From Pempheris klunzingeri (Eukaryota > Chordata > Actinopteri > Acropomatiformes > Pempheridae): DNA of 64,000 bases. The stretch covers positions 8,459,501 to 8,523,500 of the forward strand of contig NC_092020.1 in the NCBI RefSeq assembly GCF_042242105.1, read 5' to 3'. Made by a program: the position numbers and the translations under genes. Below are positions 49,085-61,453 of the stretch, piece after piece. Below the pieces are notes generated by a model that saw only the letters and a program-made list of their open reading frames with translations, searched no databases and was not told the origin of the DNA. Each line of letters begins with the position of its first letter. The stretch's first letter is position 1.

Positions 49085-51018
49085 GCACACACGGACCCTG
49101 CAGAGATCTCACACACGAGCACGCTCTTGTCTTCGCTGTCAAGGACACAGCTGTAAAGGACGTGTTTTACTCTCCTTGTATAGATATTGTATATTTTTGC
49201 AAATAAAAATGCGATACCTCTGAAGATAACTCACGACCTGTTTATTCAGTAATCTCATATTTGTATTGTCAGCAAACGTGTTTTTATATTCCTGAAAAGT
49301 TTTTATTAGAATATTTTATCATCACATTCTATTTTATTCATTGTCTACTTTAAATGCACAGCTGGCCGAGCTCCCAAAAGTGTAACGAGGCTACATTTTG
49401 ACCTGCTCCTGGGGCAAAAGGAGGAAGATGGAAAAATAAAATAGGTTGTATACGCACACCAAAATAATACTTTACCTACAATCAGTTATAAAACACTCCA
49501 TATTCTAAAAGTGATTGTTGGGCATTTACTTAGCAGCATAGCAGCATAAGAGATGTGTTGGTTTATGTGAGATATTTGAGCAGGTATTCTAGAAAATGAG
49601 GTTTTGGGAAGTCTGTTCTTATGGTTTACAAAATAGGGTTGTAAAAAGAAATCTATCAAATATATCTAATACCTTTGTCGAGCCAAATTAGTAATAACGC
49701 TGTTTATAGATGATCTGTGATTTCATTCAGTAATTCAGTAAATGATAAAATGGTATCAAGTTTTGTAACATAATGCAAAGTGAATGTGTTTGCCTCAATG
49801 AGGCTCACTGATTATGAGGCTGCTTATGCTCCTGTGTGTTATTTTGCTGCCAGCTGCTGGAAAAGTGACAGGCCCACGTGCACACACACACACACACACA
49901 CACAATGCAGACTGCATCCAAGCCTCTCCTTGGAGTAAGTAAGACAAACATTCATGCCTGTTAACAGCTCATATTTTGTCATTTGTCTGGTTCTGGATTC
50001 TTTGACGACAAACTTCACATTTGTAAGTAACCCAGCTGTTGAGGATGTGTTTCTACAGACCTACATAGATGCAAGAAACTGCATCTAATGAAGTAACTCG
50101 CTACCTGAGATTTGTTTTTCCAGATTTCCAGACTTTTTCTCTCTTACTCTGGAAGTTATTTTCGGGAACTTCTGTCTGAGTCAATCGAATTAGAAAGTAA
50201 ACCACTGATGTTTCTTCTACACACCACAGACCACTTTGTGTAACTGACATCATCCTCCCATCACAGATTGAACAGATTGAACAGATTCCCCAGGACGTCG
50301 ACAGGCTACGTGGAAACACATTCAGGGTCTCCAGGGCTCTTCTCTGTCACCAAGTCTGGCAGTAACTATCTCTGCTATTATAACCCTGGTACACAAACAC
50401 ACTACTCATACTAAGTATGGCGTCAAATTGAGTGTGGAGGGTGTTTCGGTTGCATAGTATGTGGATTTTGTGCAGGCAGGAAATCCCCTGATGCTTGTTA
50501 GATTTCCATACATTTTTAAGTGTGAGCCGTGAGCTCACTTGTCTCACTCAGCCGCCCCAAAATGCACTGCGTCTCTGCAGATTGTACAGTTGGGGGTGGG
50601 GGGGTTCTAGCACCACAGTGCGGCTGCTGAGGGGCAGTGCTGGATAACATAATCAGGAATGATGCGTGGGCTGAATTATTTTCTTTAGAAGATTTAGAAA
50701 AGGAATCATTCTATCCTTCTAAATTAGGTTGAGCAGCCTGAGCTTTACAGACGACTTCTTAATTGTTTCGTGCATGTCTGAGTGTTTTCTGACGATTTAA
50801 CGTCAGAGATCAGAGAAGCTGCTGCCTTAATGTCACTGCAGGAAATATTGTGGGACGTCTAAGCAGTGAAACTGTGCACTGTAGCTATGAACTTGAGGAC
50901 AGAGGAAACGTTCAAGGAGAAACATAAATAAATGTTTACCGTCTGAAATAAATGTTTCAGACAGCTTTATCCAGAGGACGGAGCGTTAATCCAAACAGTC
51001 TCACTGTGTGAACCTGAG

Positions 51019-51059
<41 letters not shown>

Positions 51060-51917
51060 CTTTTGGATGTGCAGAACAACACAGAACATAAATCAGCATT
51101 AGATCCTGATCGATCCTTCGATAATCGATCAAGTAAAGTAAGCTGCTGTGCTTCGTGGGTAAATGCGCTCAGCAGCTCTCTTAGGGTGGGTTATCATCTG
51201 GGTCAGTATCACCATGAAGTCCCTTTGAGACGTCACGACTTCCAAACAAAGGAAGGGATTTTCCACACAACTTCATATTCACTGTGTTAAGGATACCTTA
51301 GGCCGTTAGAAATGCAAGTTGGTCAAGCATTTTTTTCTAAATCAAATGCAAGCAGGCAAAATACGAGTCAAGTGAATACGAGTAATTGCATTGTGACTTT
51401 AAAACGTACATATTCAGACAGACGTTTGGTCCCTTTCTCAGCAGGATAGTTTAGTTCATGGCTAAAGTGTTTGCACATTAAAGACATCTATTCAAACTTT
51501 CCCACAATGCTGAAGTCCGCTGTTAGTCCACTGTTCTTATGACCTTTGACTTTTTCACTTACCGTAAAAGTGAAACATCACACGGATGTGGACACAAACA
51601 TCAGCTTACAAGGCGCTACACGTGGAAATGCGCACTATGAAGTGAATTCTGTTCTTTGTTGCTGAATCCTCTCACAGCTTCGGGCAGGGGGAGAAGAGGA
51701 GCTGCACCAGCACAGCAGAACAGTTTGTCTCTTTTCACCAGACTGAATGAAGAAGTTTGCTCCTTTGAGTTTTGTAGGGATGCTTTTCTGTGGTTTGTAG
51801 TAATGAAGAGAGGATTCCAAGATTCATTCAAGAAGTTTATGTAGGTTTACGAGCTCGGAGTCTAACATCACAGGCATAGATGAGACTAAAGAATACAGAG
51901 CAAAGCTTTCACACATA
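49085..51917. other. Intergenic between ccdc142 and tmem129
   Basis: Contains the ccdc142 3' UTR, a (CA)12 run near 49881 and a (GT)18 run at 51021-51057. I see no convincing coding exon, RNA gene or classifiable transposon before the mariner copy at 51920. Confidence 0.5.
49202..49207 (+). promoter_or_regulatory. ccdc142: Polyadenylation signal of ccdc142
   Basis: AATAAA lies about 120 bp after the ccdc142 stop codon, in an AT-rich stretch following a plausible short 3' UTR. Confidence 0.65.
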
Positions 51918-52626
51918 TACACTACTCACAAAAAGTTAGGGATATTCGGCTTTCAGGTGAAATTTCAGGATGAACCTAAAATGCATTCTAACCTTTCCAG
52001 GTGAACTTAATGTGACCTTCTCTAAACTTTTGAATGCACATGTCCAACTGTTCAGTGTTTCAGTACTTTTTGCACAAGTTGCTGTTCTCTAACAAGAAGC
52101 TTAACAGCAACATTCACAACAGGTTTGATCCATGAATCCACCAATACATTTCCTGCTTCAGTTAGAATTGGTATTTAAACAGTCCTCCTCATCATGCTGT
52201 TCACATTCTGACATCATGAGACCAAGACGACACCTAACAGTTGATCAGCAGCACCTCAACACTGGAGGCTTCAAACAGGAAGTCCTCAGACGGAGGTGTT
52301 CACTGAGCTTAGAGGGTCACAGAGTGTCATCAGGAGGTTGTAACAGTGATACAGAGTGACTGGAAGAGTCACAGAAAGGAGAGGAGTGGACGTCCTTTGG
52401 CCACATCCCAATTTATTGAGACACCGAAAATGTTTTGTTGTGGTATACCTACCACTGTTGGTAGATTTTCTTTCAATAAATTGTTTAAAATGAAGAAATG
52501 ACCATTGCATGCTTCTACTTAAATGCCCTACTTTCATGATATAATATCACTGTAGCATTCACTTTTTACATTTTCCATATATTTCACCTGAAAGTCGAAT
52601 ATCCCTAACTTTTTGTGAGTAGTGTA
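51918..52626 (+). mobile_element. Tc1/mariner deletion derivative, copy 4
   Basis: Element 51920-52624 flanked by TA, in plus orientation, with the 75-aa ORF at 52132-52359. It has clean full-length ends matching the other copies. It lies between ccdc142 and tmem129, about 460 bp before the tmem129 ATG, and is followed by a short TA-rich tract. Confidence 0.9.
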
Positions 52627-52918
52627 TATATATATATATGCATATATAAGATTCTACAAGCAAGACCTGGTTTCAGGTATGTGAGTGGGTGCCCCAAAGA
52701 TGGACTCAACCTTTACATGAACTGACCATCGTCCAGACAACGTGGAGTCAGGAAGATAGAATGCTGACTTGAGGGGAACATGCATGCTATCTAGGACACA
52801 TGTGCCTGCAGCATGTTACATGAAAAAGACATTCTAACAAGTTTGTTTAAAGATTTCAAGGGTTTCTTTTGTGGCTCTTCCAGACTGACCATGATGGTGG
52901 ATGAACTGATGACCCCCC

Positions 52919-52919
<1 letters not shown>

Positions 52920-52959
<40 letters not shown>
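52920..52959 (+). repeat. (CA)20 microsatellite upstream of tmem129
   Basis: A C-run followed by an uninterrupted CA run, about 130 bp before the tmem129 ATG, in its probable promoter or 5' UTR. Confidence 0.9.
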
Positions 52960-52960
<1 letters not shown>

Positions 52961-53086
52961 GTCCGCAGTGCCTCAGCAGCAGCAGCAGAGGGCAGCACGC
53001 GCCTTCATTAGTCTTCCGGCAGAGACCGTAGAAGAAGAAGGCCAACAGGAAGCGGAGTAGCACCGTGACGTCAGCAGGCTCCCAGT

Positions 53087-53422
53087 ATGGAGAGCCCGGA
53101 GCTGAGCTTCACTCTGGCCTACATAGCCTTCTCTGTCTGCTTCGTGTTTACGCCCAACGAGTTCCGCTCAGCCGGTCTGACGGTGCAGCATCTGTTCTCG
53201 TCCTGGCTCGGCAGTGAGGATGTGGGCTTCGTCCAGTACCACGTGAGGAGGACCAGCGTGACGGTGCTGGTCCACTGCTCCCTGCCTCTAGGTACAGTCA
53301 CACTCAGAGGACCGTCCGGCCCGCTGGCCTCCTTCTGCTGGAAGGTTCATAAGGTTCATAAGGGCACTGACAGGGCTGGACACACACAGCAGTGTAGTGT
53401 GAGAGATCATCCCCACTGTGCT

Positions 53423-53491
<69 letters not shown>

Positions 53492-56005
53492 ACACACACA
53501 CAGACAGAGTACACGTAGAGATCCGTGTGTGTGTGTTTGTTTCCGTGTTTCCAGGGAGGCTGAGACCTGTAGTGGACTCTGATGGTTCACATGCTCGTCA
53601 TGTTGCTCATGTACATGTTCATCTCTCCAGGTTACTACATAGGGATGTGTATTGCTGCCCCAGAGAAGAACCTGGGATACTTATACGAGGTCAGTCTACT
53701 GCCTGTCTGTCTGCCTGTCTGCCTGTCTGCCTGTCTGCCTGTCTGCCTGTCTGCCTGTCTGTCTGTCTGTCTGCACAGTTATGGATGCACTTGGTGCCAC
53801 TCTGCGTGCACGCATTCGACTCTTCACGATGCTAACTGAGTAATGTCCTATAAATCATGGTGGATGCATGTTGTAATGATGCAGTCTGCACAAAGATGGA
53901 GCGCCTTCCGTCTTACCCTGAGGCGGGTGCAGGATGCCGGACTCTGTAAAAGTGCCCCCACACCAGAGCTGGGGGCGTAGCAGTGAATAAACCCCTGTCC
54001 AGTATGTGTCAATATGCCGGAAGCATTTTCTCAGTGATAACGTGGTTCTGCAGAAGCATGATTGATAATAATTGAAGATTGTGTACATGTGAACTCTTAC
54101 ACTCCAGTAGTAGGTTAAATAATTATTAAAATATATTTGCTTTATTGATATTAATCTGTCCCCATATATTGATTTGTCAAAGTTCTCTGTCACAGCCATA
54201 CAGATAACGTGTGGGTCAATGCTTCATGAGCTATAACTCTTTGACGTCCGCATGTCGTGCAGCAGCCCAGATGTTCCCAAATGTTGGTTCAGGCCTCCAT
54301 GTCTCAGCTGTGTGCGCCGTGCTGTGCTTCTCCAGGTGAGCGACGGCTGGAGAGCGTTCCTCCTCCTCTCTCTCTGCCTCCAGTTGGTCAGCTGGATGTT
54401 CATCATTTACTGGTCCCGCCATCGCTGGCACAACCATCCAATCAGCCGGGTCCTGCAGGCCCACGTGCAGCCTCCTCACTCCAGCTGGGGCTCCGTGGCA
54501 ACCAGCATCAACACAGAGTTCAGACGCATAGATAAATTTGCTACGGGGGCGCCGGGAGCCAGAGTTATTGTCACTGACAGCTGGGTGTTAAAGGTTAGTG
54601 CGTATCGTATCAGTTCACATTGTCTTGGAGTAAAATAGGGCTGTAAACTATGGCCTTGTGCTGCCGGACACAGAAATGTCACTGATGACACGTCATTGTT
54701 GGGTGCAATAGTGCATTTGGGGTAAAGGGGTAGATAGCCGCATTATATTACACACAGTTAGTCAGTGAGTTCCATTTTTGTATTGGCCTTATGATGACCC
54801 ATCCCTCCTGACCCGTGTCCATAGAAACATGACATCGCTCCCACTCTTGCAGTTCCACCTTATTGAGTAACCTGGTTTTGAATTCTAGATGTGTTTGTGC
54901 AGCTCGGTCACCGCGCCTCAGAGACGCTTTCCAAATCATCCCAGTGAGCTTCCGTCCCAGCAGCAGGGCGGTTTGGACCCCGTCTGCGTCCGAGGGAGTT
55001 AAATCATCGGTGGGGTCTCCCAGAATGTACGACCCTGGAGTGAAAGAAACGTAAACATGTAGTTAACCTGAACTAGTCTTTACTAAGCCTGGTCCTAACT
55101 GCTAATAGATACATTGCTGGGATACATTGTTGTTAATCTCCCTCTGTCTTGCTAATTTTGTCGCTGCTAATTTTGCATTTGCGGCAACGAGATGGAGAAT
55201 CAGAGGAACAGAAAAGGAATTTTCATGGACATGGAAATACGACAAGTAATAGAGCTGAAGGCTACAGCCAGCACGAGGCCACACTGACATTATGACAAGA
55301 AAAACATTACCGTGGATTAATATTAATATTAAGGAGGAAAGTGCTTACGTGCAGATCTTGGTCAGCTCTGCTTTGTGTGGCGACCTGTCCTGATCAGTGT
55401 GCCAGCACAACATGAAGCCGCTTGCTGAAGTCTCAGTGGGGGTGGGGAGGTGCCTTGAGCCACCCCCACCCTGTGGATGGCCAGACTCGTGGACGCAGGG
55501 GTTAGCGCTGCATTGTGGTCCGACACACGCTGCAAGTCCGGTGACGGCTCAAGTTGGAATGGATCTCTCATACAGAATTGAGATCAGCTCCTCGTCGTTG
55601 TTAATCTGTGCTGGGCTGCGTCTGTCCCTAGTTACTCTGCACGGACTAAATGCCCACATGTTGTAAGGTCTATATAAGAGATGCGCCAGATTTACTCCCA
55701 GTCTTAGTGAGAAGAGAGTTTAAGCCTAGATGGTGCAAAAACGTTACTATTAAGTTACTTATTCTTTAAAACATTTTCATGTGGAAGATCAGCAGAACAC
55801 CTATTTACGTCCATCCATATGCCTGACCCAGTTTGTCCCTCTCTAGGTGACCACCTATCACGTCTACATGGCCTCCCAGAGTGAATGTCATGTGACAGTG
55901 ACGGAGTCCAGACAGCATCAGCTGAGTCCAGACTCAGCCTCTCCTACACAGATCCTGACCTTGAGAGTGGCCAGCATCAACCCTGCTGTCAGGCCCTTTG
56001 ATATC

Positions 56006-56038
<33 letters not shown>

Positions 56039-56762
56039 AGTGAGAGTGTGAGTGTGAGTGAGTGAGCAGTTTTCCACTGGTGCCACCAACTTTCTCAGGT
56101 GTGTGTGTGTATTTAGACCCATTCTGGTTTCTATCATTCTGTCATTATAAAACAGCCAAATCTCTCTTTCACTGTTTCCAGTCTCAACTCCACAGAATAT
56201 GCGGAGCTCAGGGAGAAGCTTCACGCTCCCATTAGAAACTCTGCCAACGTAGTGATCCACCAAACCATCAGTGAACTGTTCCTGGAGACGTTCAAAGCTC
56301 AGGTGGAGCTCAACCAACCGTACACACTCCCCAACGGACAGGTACACCGGTGTGTGTGTGTGTGTGTTAGTGCGTGTTAATCCTTAGTTAGCTAGTGTTC
56401 TCGATGAAATGACTGTTCCTTCTCCGCGCACAGGAGGTGGAGCCCTGCATCGGCTGCATGCAGGTTCCAGCAAACACCAAGCTGGTCCGACAGTGCCACG
56501 CAGAAGGTGAGTGAGAGTCGGTGAAAGCGAATGAGCGAGAGACCCTGACCGATCCCTGACCGCCGTGTTTCTTCCAGGAGCCGACAACGAGTCCGAGTGC
56601 CAGCGGTGTTTCTGCAGACCCATGTGGTGTCTGTCCTGTCTGGGCCGGTGGTTCGCCAGTCGCCAAGACCAGCAAAGACCCGAGACCTGGTTGTCCAGCA
56701 GAGTCCCCTGTCCCACGTGCAGAGCCAAGTTTTGCATCCTTGACATCTGTGTAGTCCGCTGA
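53087..56762 (+). CDS. tmem129: Transmembrane protein 129, ER E3 ubiquitin ligase (7 exons, complete)
   Basis: ER-membrane RING-type E3 ubiquitin ligase; the human protein acts in ER-associated degradation with Derlin-1. Exons: 53087-53291, 53631-53689, 54336-54593, 55847-56007, 56182-56341, 56434-56506, 56578-56762. Total 1101 bp gives 366 aa plus stop (human is 362 aa), with all phases consistent. Three hydrophobic segments fall near residues 8-24, 57-79 and 95-114, matching the three-pass layout. The C-terminal domain has the unusual cysteine-only RING pattern: Cys286, 289, 302, 313, 316, 318, 323, 326, 350, 353, 358 and 363. The ATG at 53087 fits the family start (MESPELSFTLAY). Donors of exons 4 and 5 lie in or beside GT microsatellites. 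SLBP and TMEM129 are also neighbours on human 4p16.3; here ccdc142 sits between them. Confidence 0.96.
53428..53502 (+). repeat. Long CA microsatellite in tmem129 intron 1
   Basis: An almost continuous CA array with a single GA interruption, between exon 1 and exon 2. Confidence 0.9.
53701..53774 (+). repeat. CTGT/CTGC tetranucleotide array in tmem129 intron 2
   Basis: About 18 tandem CTGT or CTGC units begin some ten bases after the exon 2 donor. The interleaved pattern gives cysteine/leucine-rich spurious ORFs in all frames. Confidence 0.9.
56008..56036 (+). repeat. (GT)n microsatellite containing the tmem129 exon 4 donor
   Basis: Exon 4 ends at 56007 (ATCAG) and the next 29 bases are pure GT repeat, so the donor GT is the first repeat unit. 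Confidence 0.9.
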
Positions 56763-56906
56763 AGTCCACGTTCACATCCGAAGCAACTTTTTCCTCTGGG
56801 AATAACGTTAAGGAGTGTTTTTACGCAACACTGAGGAACAGACCTCTGGAGGGGGAGGAGGAGGAGACAGGACAAGACTCCGTTATATACCTGCCTATCT
56901 GTTTTC

Positions 56907-56912
56907 AATAAA
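56907..56912 (+). promoter_or_regulatory. tmem129: Polyadenylation signal of tmem129
   Basis: AATAAA occurs about 145 bp after the tmem129 stop codon and is followed by GT-rich sequence (GAGTGGTC), as expected of a cleavage site. Confidence 0.7.
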
Positions 56913-57296
56913 GAGTGGTCATTTAGAGCGGTTCTAAAACACTCCGCTAAACATTTGGTTTGAATCTCAACATAGTGTAGAGTGGCATCGTGGGCGAGGC
57001 ATCCTGGGAGATATGTTTGTTTTGTGTTTTCCTCCCGATCAGGAGAGAGAGATGGTTGTGTCTGTGTAGTCAGCAAGGAAGTAAGGACGTGTCCACAATA
57101 CGTTTAGGTAAGCATGCAGACTGGATGCAGGAGAGAATCACAGTGGAAGAACAGGAGCAGGACCTGCAGAGCTCTCAGGTTGAAGTGACTCTGCAGCAGG
57201 ACTAGCCAGTCACATGCAAGGATCGAACTCTCATCTGTCCCATTGTTGTTGATTCTATCCAAGATTCTTGATTGATTTTATTTGTTAAGTTTGTCT

Positions 57297-57605
57297 CGGG
57301 GGGCAGCGTGCTGGTGCAGTGGTCAGCACAGCAAGAAGGGTGCAGGTTCCACTGGCCGGCGGGTTTGTGGTGCCTTCCCGTGGGGAGTTTGCCCTGTTCT
57401 CCCGTTGCTCGGGTACTTTGTGGGCACTCCGCCCCCCCCCCACCGTGCAAAGACATGCAGGTTCATTGGTGACTCTAAATTGCCCGTAGGCGTTAGTCTG
57501 TCTGTGCATGTTGGCCCTCTGATTGGCTAGCGACCAGTCCAGGGTGTACCCCGCCTGCAGCTGGGACTGACTACAGCTCCCCCCCCGTGACCCCGAAGGA
57601 TAAGC
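57297..57605 (+). repeat. Common teleost interspersed repeat (GGCAGCGTGCTGGTGCAGTG type)
   Basis: Contains the characteristic phrases GGGGGCAGCGTGCTGGTGCA, CAAAGACATGCAGGTTCATT, GGTGACTCTAAATTGCCCGT, CCAGTCCAGGGTGTACCCCG and GATAAGCACACAATGAATGG. It is nearly full length. A fragment is at 40020-40200 and a short piece at 61409-61450. Confidence 0.75.
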
Positions 57606-59387
57606 ACACAATGAATGGAAGGAAGTGAATTAAGTAATGGTTTAAATAATAATGAAATTTACTGGAATTGAAACAAAAAGAAAAGCCAAATGGTAGCACG
57701 GGGGGAACTCTTCTGCTGGTCGATGAGCACTTAGATCATACAGTAAAGGGGCAAATGCTGGATTGAAGGATGCACGGCAAGAGATTGCGAACAGAGTCAA
57801 CACCAGCTTTTCCTTCTGTAATGTACATCCTGAGGAAAGTGGTGCGACACTGTATCAAAAGTGCAGCTCACAAGGAAGCCGCAGCTAAAACCAATTTTAT
57901 GTTGTATAGTGATGCCAAAATATGCAAAGGTGCAAATGCAGAGGCACGTAGAGCCCTCTTAAACTGATGCACTTTTCTTAAATGTGTTCGGAGCAGCGAC
58001 AGTGAAGGATTATCATGCACTTTTTTTCTTTTGAACTCCTAAACTGCCCACCGATGCGGATGAGTCTGTGGCTTCGGGCCCACTTCCACAGTTGTTGAAA
58101 TGTGTATTTACTAAGCGTAGTCTGTCTGATTAGGCCTGCGCTCAGGTTGGAGGCGAACAGAGCTGTGCTTTTGCGTTACGTGAGGTAACTCCACACACAA
58201 ATAACAGTCATGAATATTATTTGCCCTAACAGGTGCAGCAAAGCAGGCTCACACGGCCAGGCCTCATCGGCTAAAACAACTCAGACCACCTGTCTCGTTT
58301 TGAGTGTGCGGTGCCTTTAACTCATGTGTGGCACACAGATAACCGATCCTCTCACCTGGATCGATGTAAGACGGCGCGTTCCCCTGAGTGTCAGGGAGTT
58401 CCTTTTAAAACCCAGTGGAATGAGGACCAATGGCAGATGAAGCACCGTCTGCATGTCCTTGTAGAAACAGAGGTGCTTCAGAGCAGATGATGCTTTTCCA
58501 TCTTCTGCTGTCCACCTCAGCTGAGCCTGAACCCAACTGTAGTTTTCTGCTCTCATTCGACTGGTGTGGAACCCGCTGTGGTCCAGGTCGGACGCGTCGT
58601 CCCCTCAGAGATGCTCTCCTGCAGAGCACCGTTGTATCGCTTTGATATGCGAGCGCCCCCCACAATTAGATCTTTGCATTAAGGTGTGCAGGTGTACCTT
58701 GTGACGTGGCCGCTGAGTGTAGTTCCTCCAGCGCGTGCTGAACTGAGATTTGCGGGCAGAGTGGGGAAAAGAACGGTCAGAAAACGTGTGGAAGTATGAC
58801 TGTGATTTCTAGACTCAAGTTTGTATTTAAGAAACTTTTCTTTGATGCACGTGTTCATTTGATTTACACGTTCATTGACAAAACGGTGGAGAGGATTGCG
58901 CCCCGGATCTCAAACAGCTGAGTTTCTTCTTTTCGGAGAGGGTTTTCATCTTTAATCTGTGGATACACTGATAATCATTTAAAAAAAAAAAAAAAAAAAA
59001 AAAAAGCATGCTGAGTAACAATTTGTTCTGTGTTTCATCAGATGCAAAAGAGAGGACTTGTTGCAGCTGCTCCACATGCCATTCAGCCTCACACACTGCA
59101 GGCCCACAGGAGCAGGAGAAGAAGCAGCTGCTCGCTCACTGCTTTTTTTTTTTTTGTATGACACCTTGTCATGTTGCTTTCTGTGTGACTGATTAGCGTC
59201 TGCGCCTGTTTCTTCCTCCTCAGCACCGAACGAACACGTTTTTGCGCCGAGGGAGGAGGGTGCAGCTGAGGTTTGCGTCCCATCAGTGGGATTCTAGTGC
59301 TCATTTATCACTCGCCTCTCACGGAAAAAATACGGACGCAGGACAGGTTTCTTGGCCTTGAACCGCACGCACAGACTTAAATGGTAA
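57606..59387. other. Intergenic, no gene recognised
   Basis: Several open frames exist (for example 58405-58665, minus) but lack family resemblance or splice context. A 25-base A-run lies at 58980-59005. Confidence 0.4.
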
Positions 59388-59930
59388 ATGGTCTGTATTT
59401 GTATAGATCCTTTCTAGTTCTTTCAACTACTCAAAGCGCTTTTACATCACATCCTCATTCACACATTCATTCAGGAGGAATGTAATATGGAGGAGACTAT
59501 TCTTTCATACTCATTCACACACTGAAGCTGCTTCAGGAGCAAGTTGGGGTTCAGTGTCTTGCCCAAGGACACTTCAATTCAATTCAATTTTTCAATTCAA
59601 TTTATTTGTATAGCCCAATATCACAACAGAGTTGTCTCACAGTGCTTTACAAAGTTCACTGAAATAAACAAGTGTAAGCGAGCAAACAATCTAATAAAGA
59701 GTCCAGCAGTCGATGAGGCCAATGGATCAGTCCGAGGCATCACCTGCCCTTTATGACCCTCCTTCTTCGGGAAGGAAAAACTCAAAAAACCCAGTGGGAA
59801 AAGAGAAACCTCTGGGAGCACCACAGTGACGCACATCCATTGGCTGATGGAGAACCATCCTGCACGACATGTTGACCCACAGGAGCTGGGGATTGAACCC
59901 CCAACCTTCTGATTGAGGGACGTTTAACAC
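59388..59930 (+). repeat. Nested SINE-like repeats
   Basis: The outer repeat starts ATGGTAAATGGTCTGTATTT at about 59381 and runs to about 59575 (TTGCCCAAGGACACTTC). It resumes near 59862 with GACATGTTGACCCACAGGAG through CCAACCTTCTGATTGAGGGA. Between them, 59576-59861 is a different repeat starting TTCAATTTATTTGTATAGCC and containing GGAAAAACTCAAAAAACCCA. The second therefore inserted into the first. Confidence 0.7.
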
Positions 59931-61408
59931 CTCTCATGTACGTTTAGTTTTTTTTTCTAATTTTTGCTACACGTTTTTCATCACATGCCTCAAACACACA
60001 TCAGCACGTGGGCTGGACTGATGATGTGAGGAAGCAGCGGCCTGGAGTGCAGGATGATCAGATCACACTCAGATAAACCTGCTGTGTTTTCTCAGAGGAC
60101 ACGAAGACGGTTTCCTGCTGGATGAATGTGGACCGACACACTCCATTATGGTCTTTCTAATAAGTGCGTTTAAAATATGCAGAGCACAGGTTTAAATGTA
60201 TTTATTAGCCTTTATAGATACAATGTAAGGCCGGTGTTCCTGCTGCTGAAGCCCAAACAGGCTTCAATATCGATAATATCAATAAATGGGGCCAGTTTCA
60301 ACTTCTGGTGCTTCAGAGAGTCCAGCTTTGTTTCTGTCTCCTCTCCCTCCCTTAAGCTGCAGCTGTTTGTGTTTGCGTAGTTTCAGGAAAATAGACCTCC
60401 AACGTAGGAGCTTTGGGGAAAAATGTCCTTCTTCTTCTTTCCCTCTGTGACGTCTCTATACAACAAGGTTTTTGGAGTTTGACCCCCACAGTTTGGCCAT
60501 TCTTTTTAAAAAAATCTTTCTCTCAGAAGTCCCCTAACTGCACAGAGGGGACGACACTAACTCACCGTAGTTTAATATTTTATTATCATAACTGTGTGCG
60601 TTAGTATTAATGCAAACAGAGAGAAGCACAATGCACAGCAGGTGTATTGTATATGAAAAATCACAGAGTGTGGGGGGGGGGGTAAGCATTTTTAAAATCA
60701 GTTTATTTGTACTGAATAAACAATATTGGTATATTTGGAAATATAACAGAGGTATTAACCTTAAAACAAATGTTTAATATTAGAAATCGACGAGCTGCTT
60801 GAACTGCAGGGACAGTTCAGAATATCTTTAACTTCAAATGTTCACGCTGACGTCTTCTGGAAAACCTTTCACACAGCTTCCACCACAGCAGCGTGGCGCT
60901 CATGATGATTCTGCCGGCTCAAGAGTGAGTGTTGCTGGGAAAATACATACTTACAAACGTTATAGACAAGTCAAGTGGAGAATACATACTGGAGCACAAG
61001 GCTGAGGGCTTCAGTCACAACCTCCAGCTCAGTTGCTCGTGGGCCTCTCGCACTACTCCCTCTCAGATAAGTACTGATATTAGTGGATCTGCTAATGTGT
61101 GGTGAGAGCAATTCATGACAAAAACACTCTAAACTCATCCCATCTCGCATTCATCCGTTTCCTCAACTTTTTTTTTTTTTTTCTCCGAGTCCCGGTCTCG
61201 TCATCCGTCCTCCCAATGTCCCGCATCCTCGGAGTTTGGTCGGAGGTTTGTGTGTTGAAACGTGTCCACTGCTGTCAGCTTCACTCCTGAAACACACAGA
61301 GGAAGGAGTCTATGACAGTAGTCCACACTGACTGCAGGCTGTTAGTTCAGGCCTGAACTAGGACTGTTACACACTTTATTATTTACAGTATACATGTTTG
61401 TACTGAGG
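59931..61408. other. Intergenic, no gene recognised
   Basis: No assignable repeat or gene. A minus-strand acceptor-like TGTGTTTCAG near 61280 is followed by an open stretch but has no supporting homology. Confidence 0.35.
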
Positions 61409-61453
61409 GCAGCACGGTGGTGCAGGAGTGAACCCGACCAGTCCAGGGTGCGC

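Noticed and set aside
53304-53518. Open frames made of repeated Cys-Val or His-Thr residues over CA/GT arrays (also near 18680, 21001, 34932, 51021)
   Set aside because: They are translations of dinucleotide microsatellites, open in several frames and without family resemblance.
53701-53774. CTGT/CTGC array considered as a CRISPR-like or coding repeat
   Set aside because: Units are 4 bp with no spacers and it lies in an intron of an animal gene; it is a microsatellite.
58405-58665. 86-aa minus-strand ORF as a gene
   Set aside because: No recognisable motif and no splice partners; overlapping frames are equally open.
61199-61281. Minus-strand stretch after an acceptor-like TGTGTTTCAG as an exon
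   Set aside because: It runs into a homopolymer and has early stops or low complexity in every frame.
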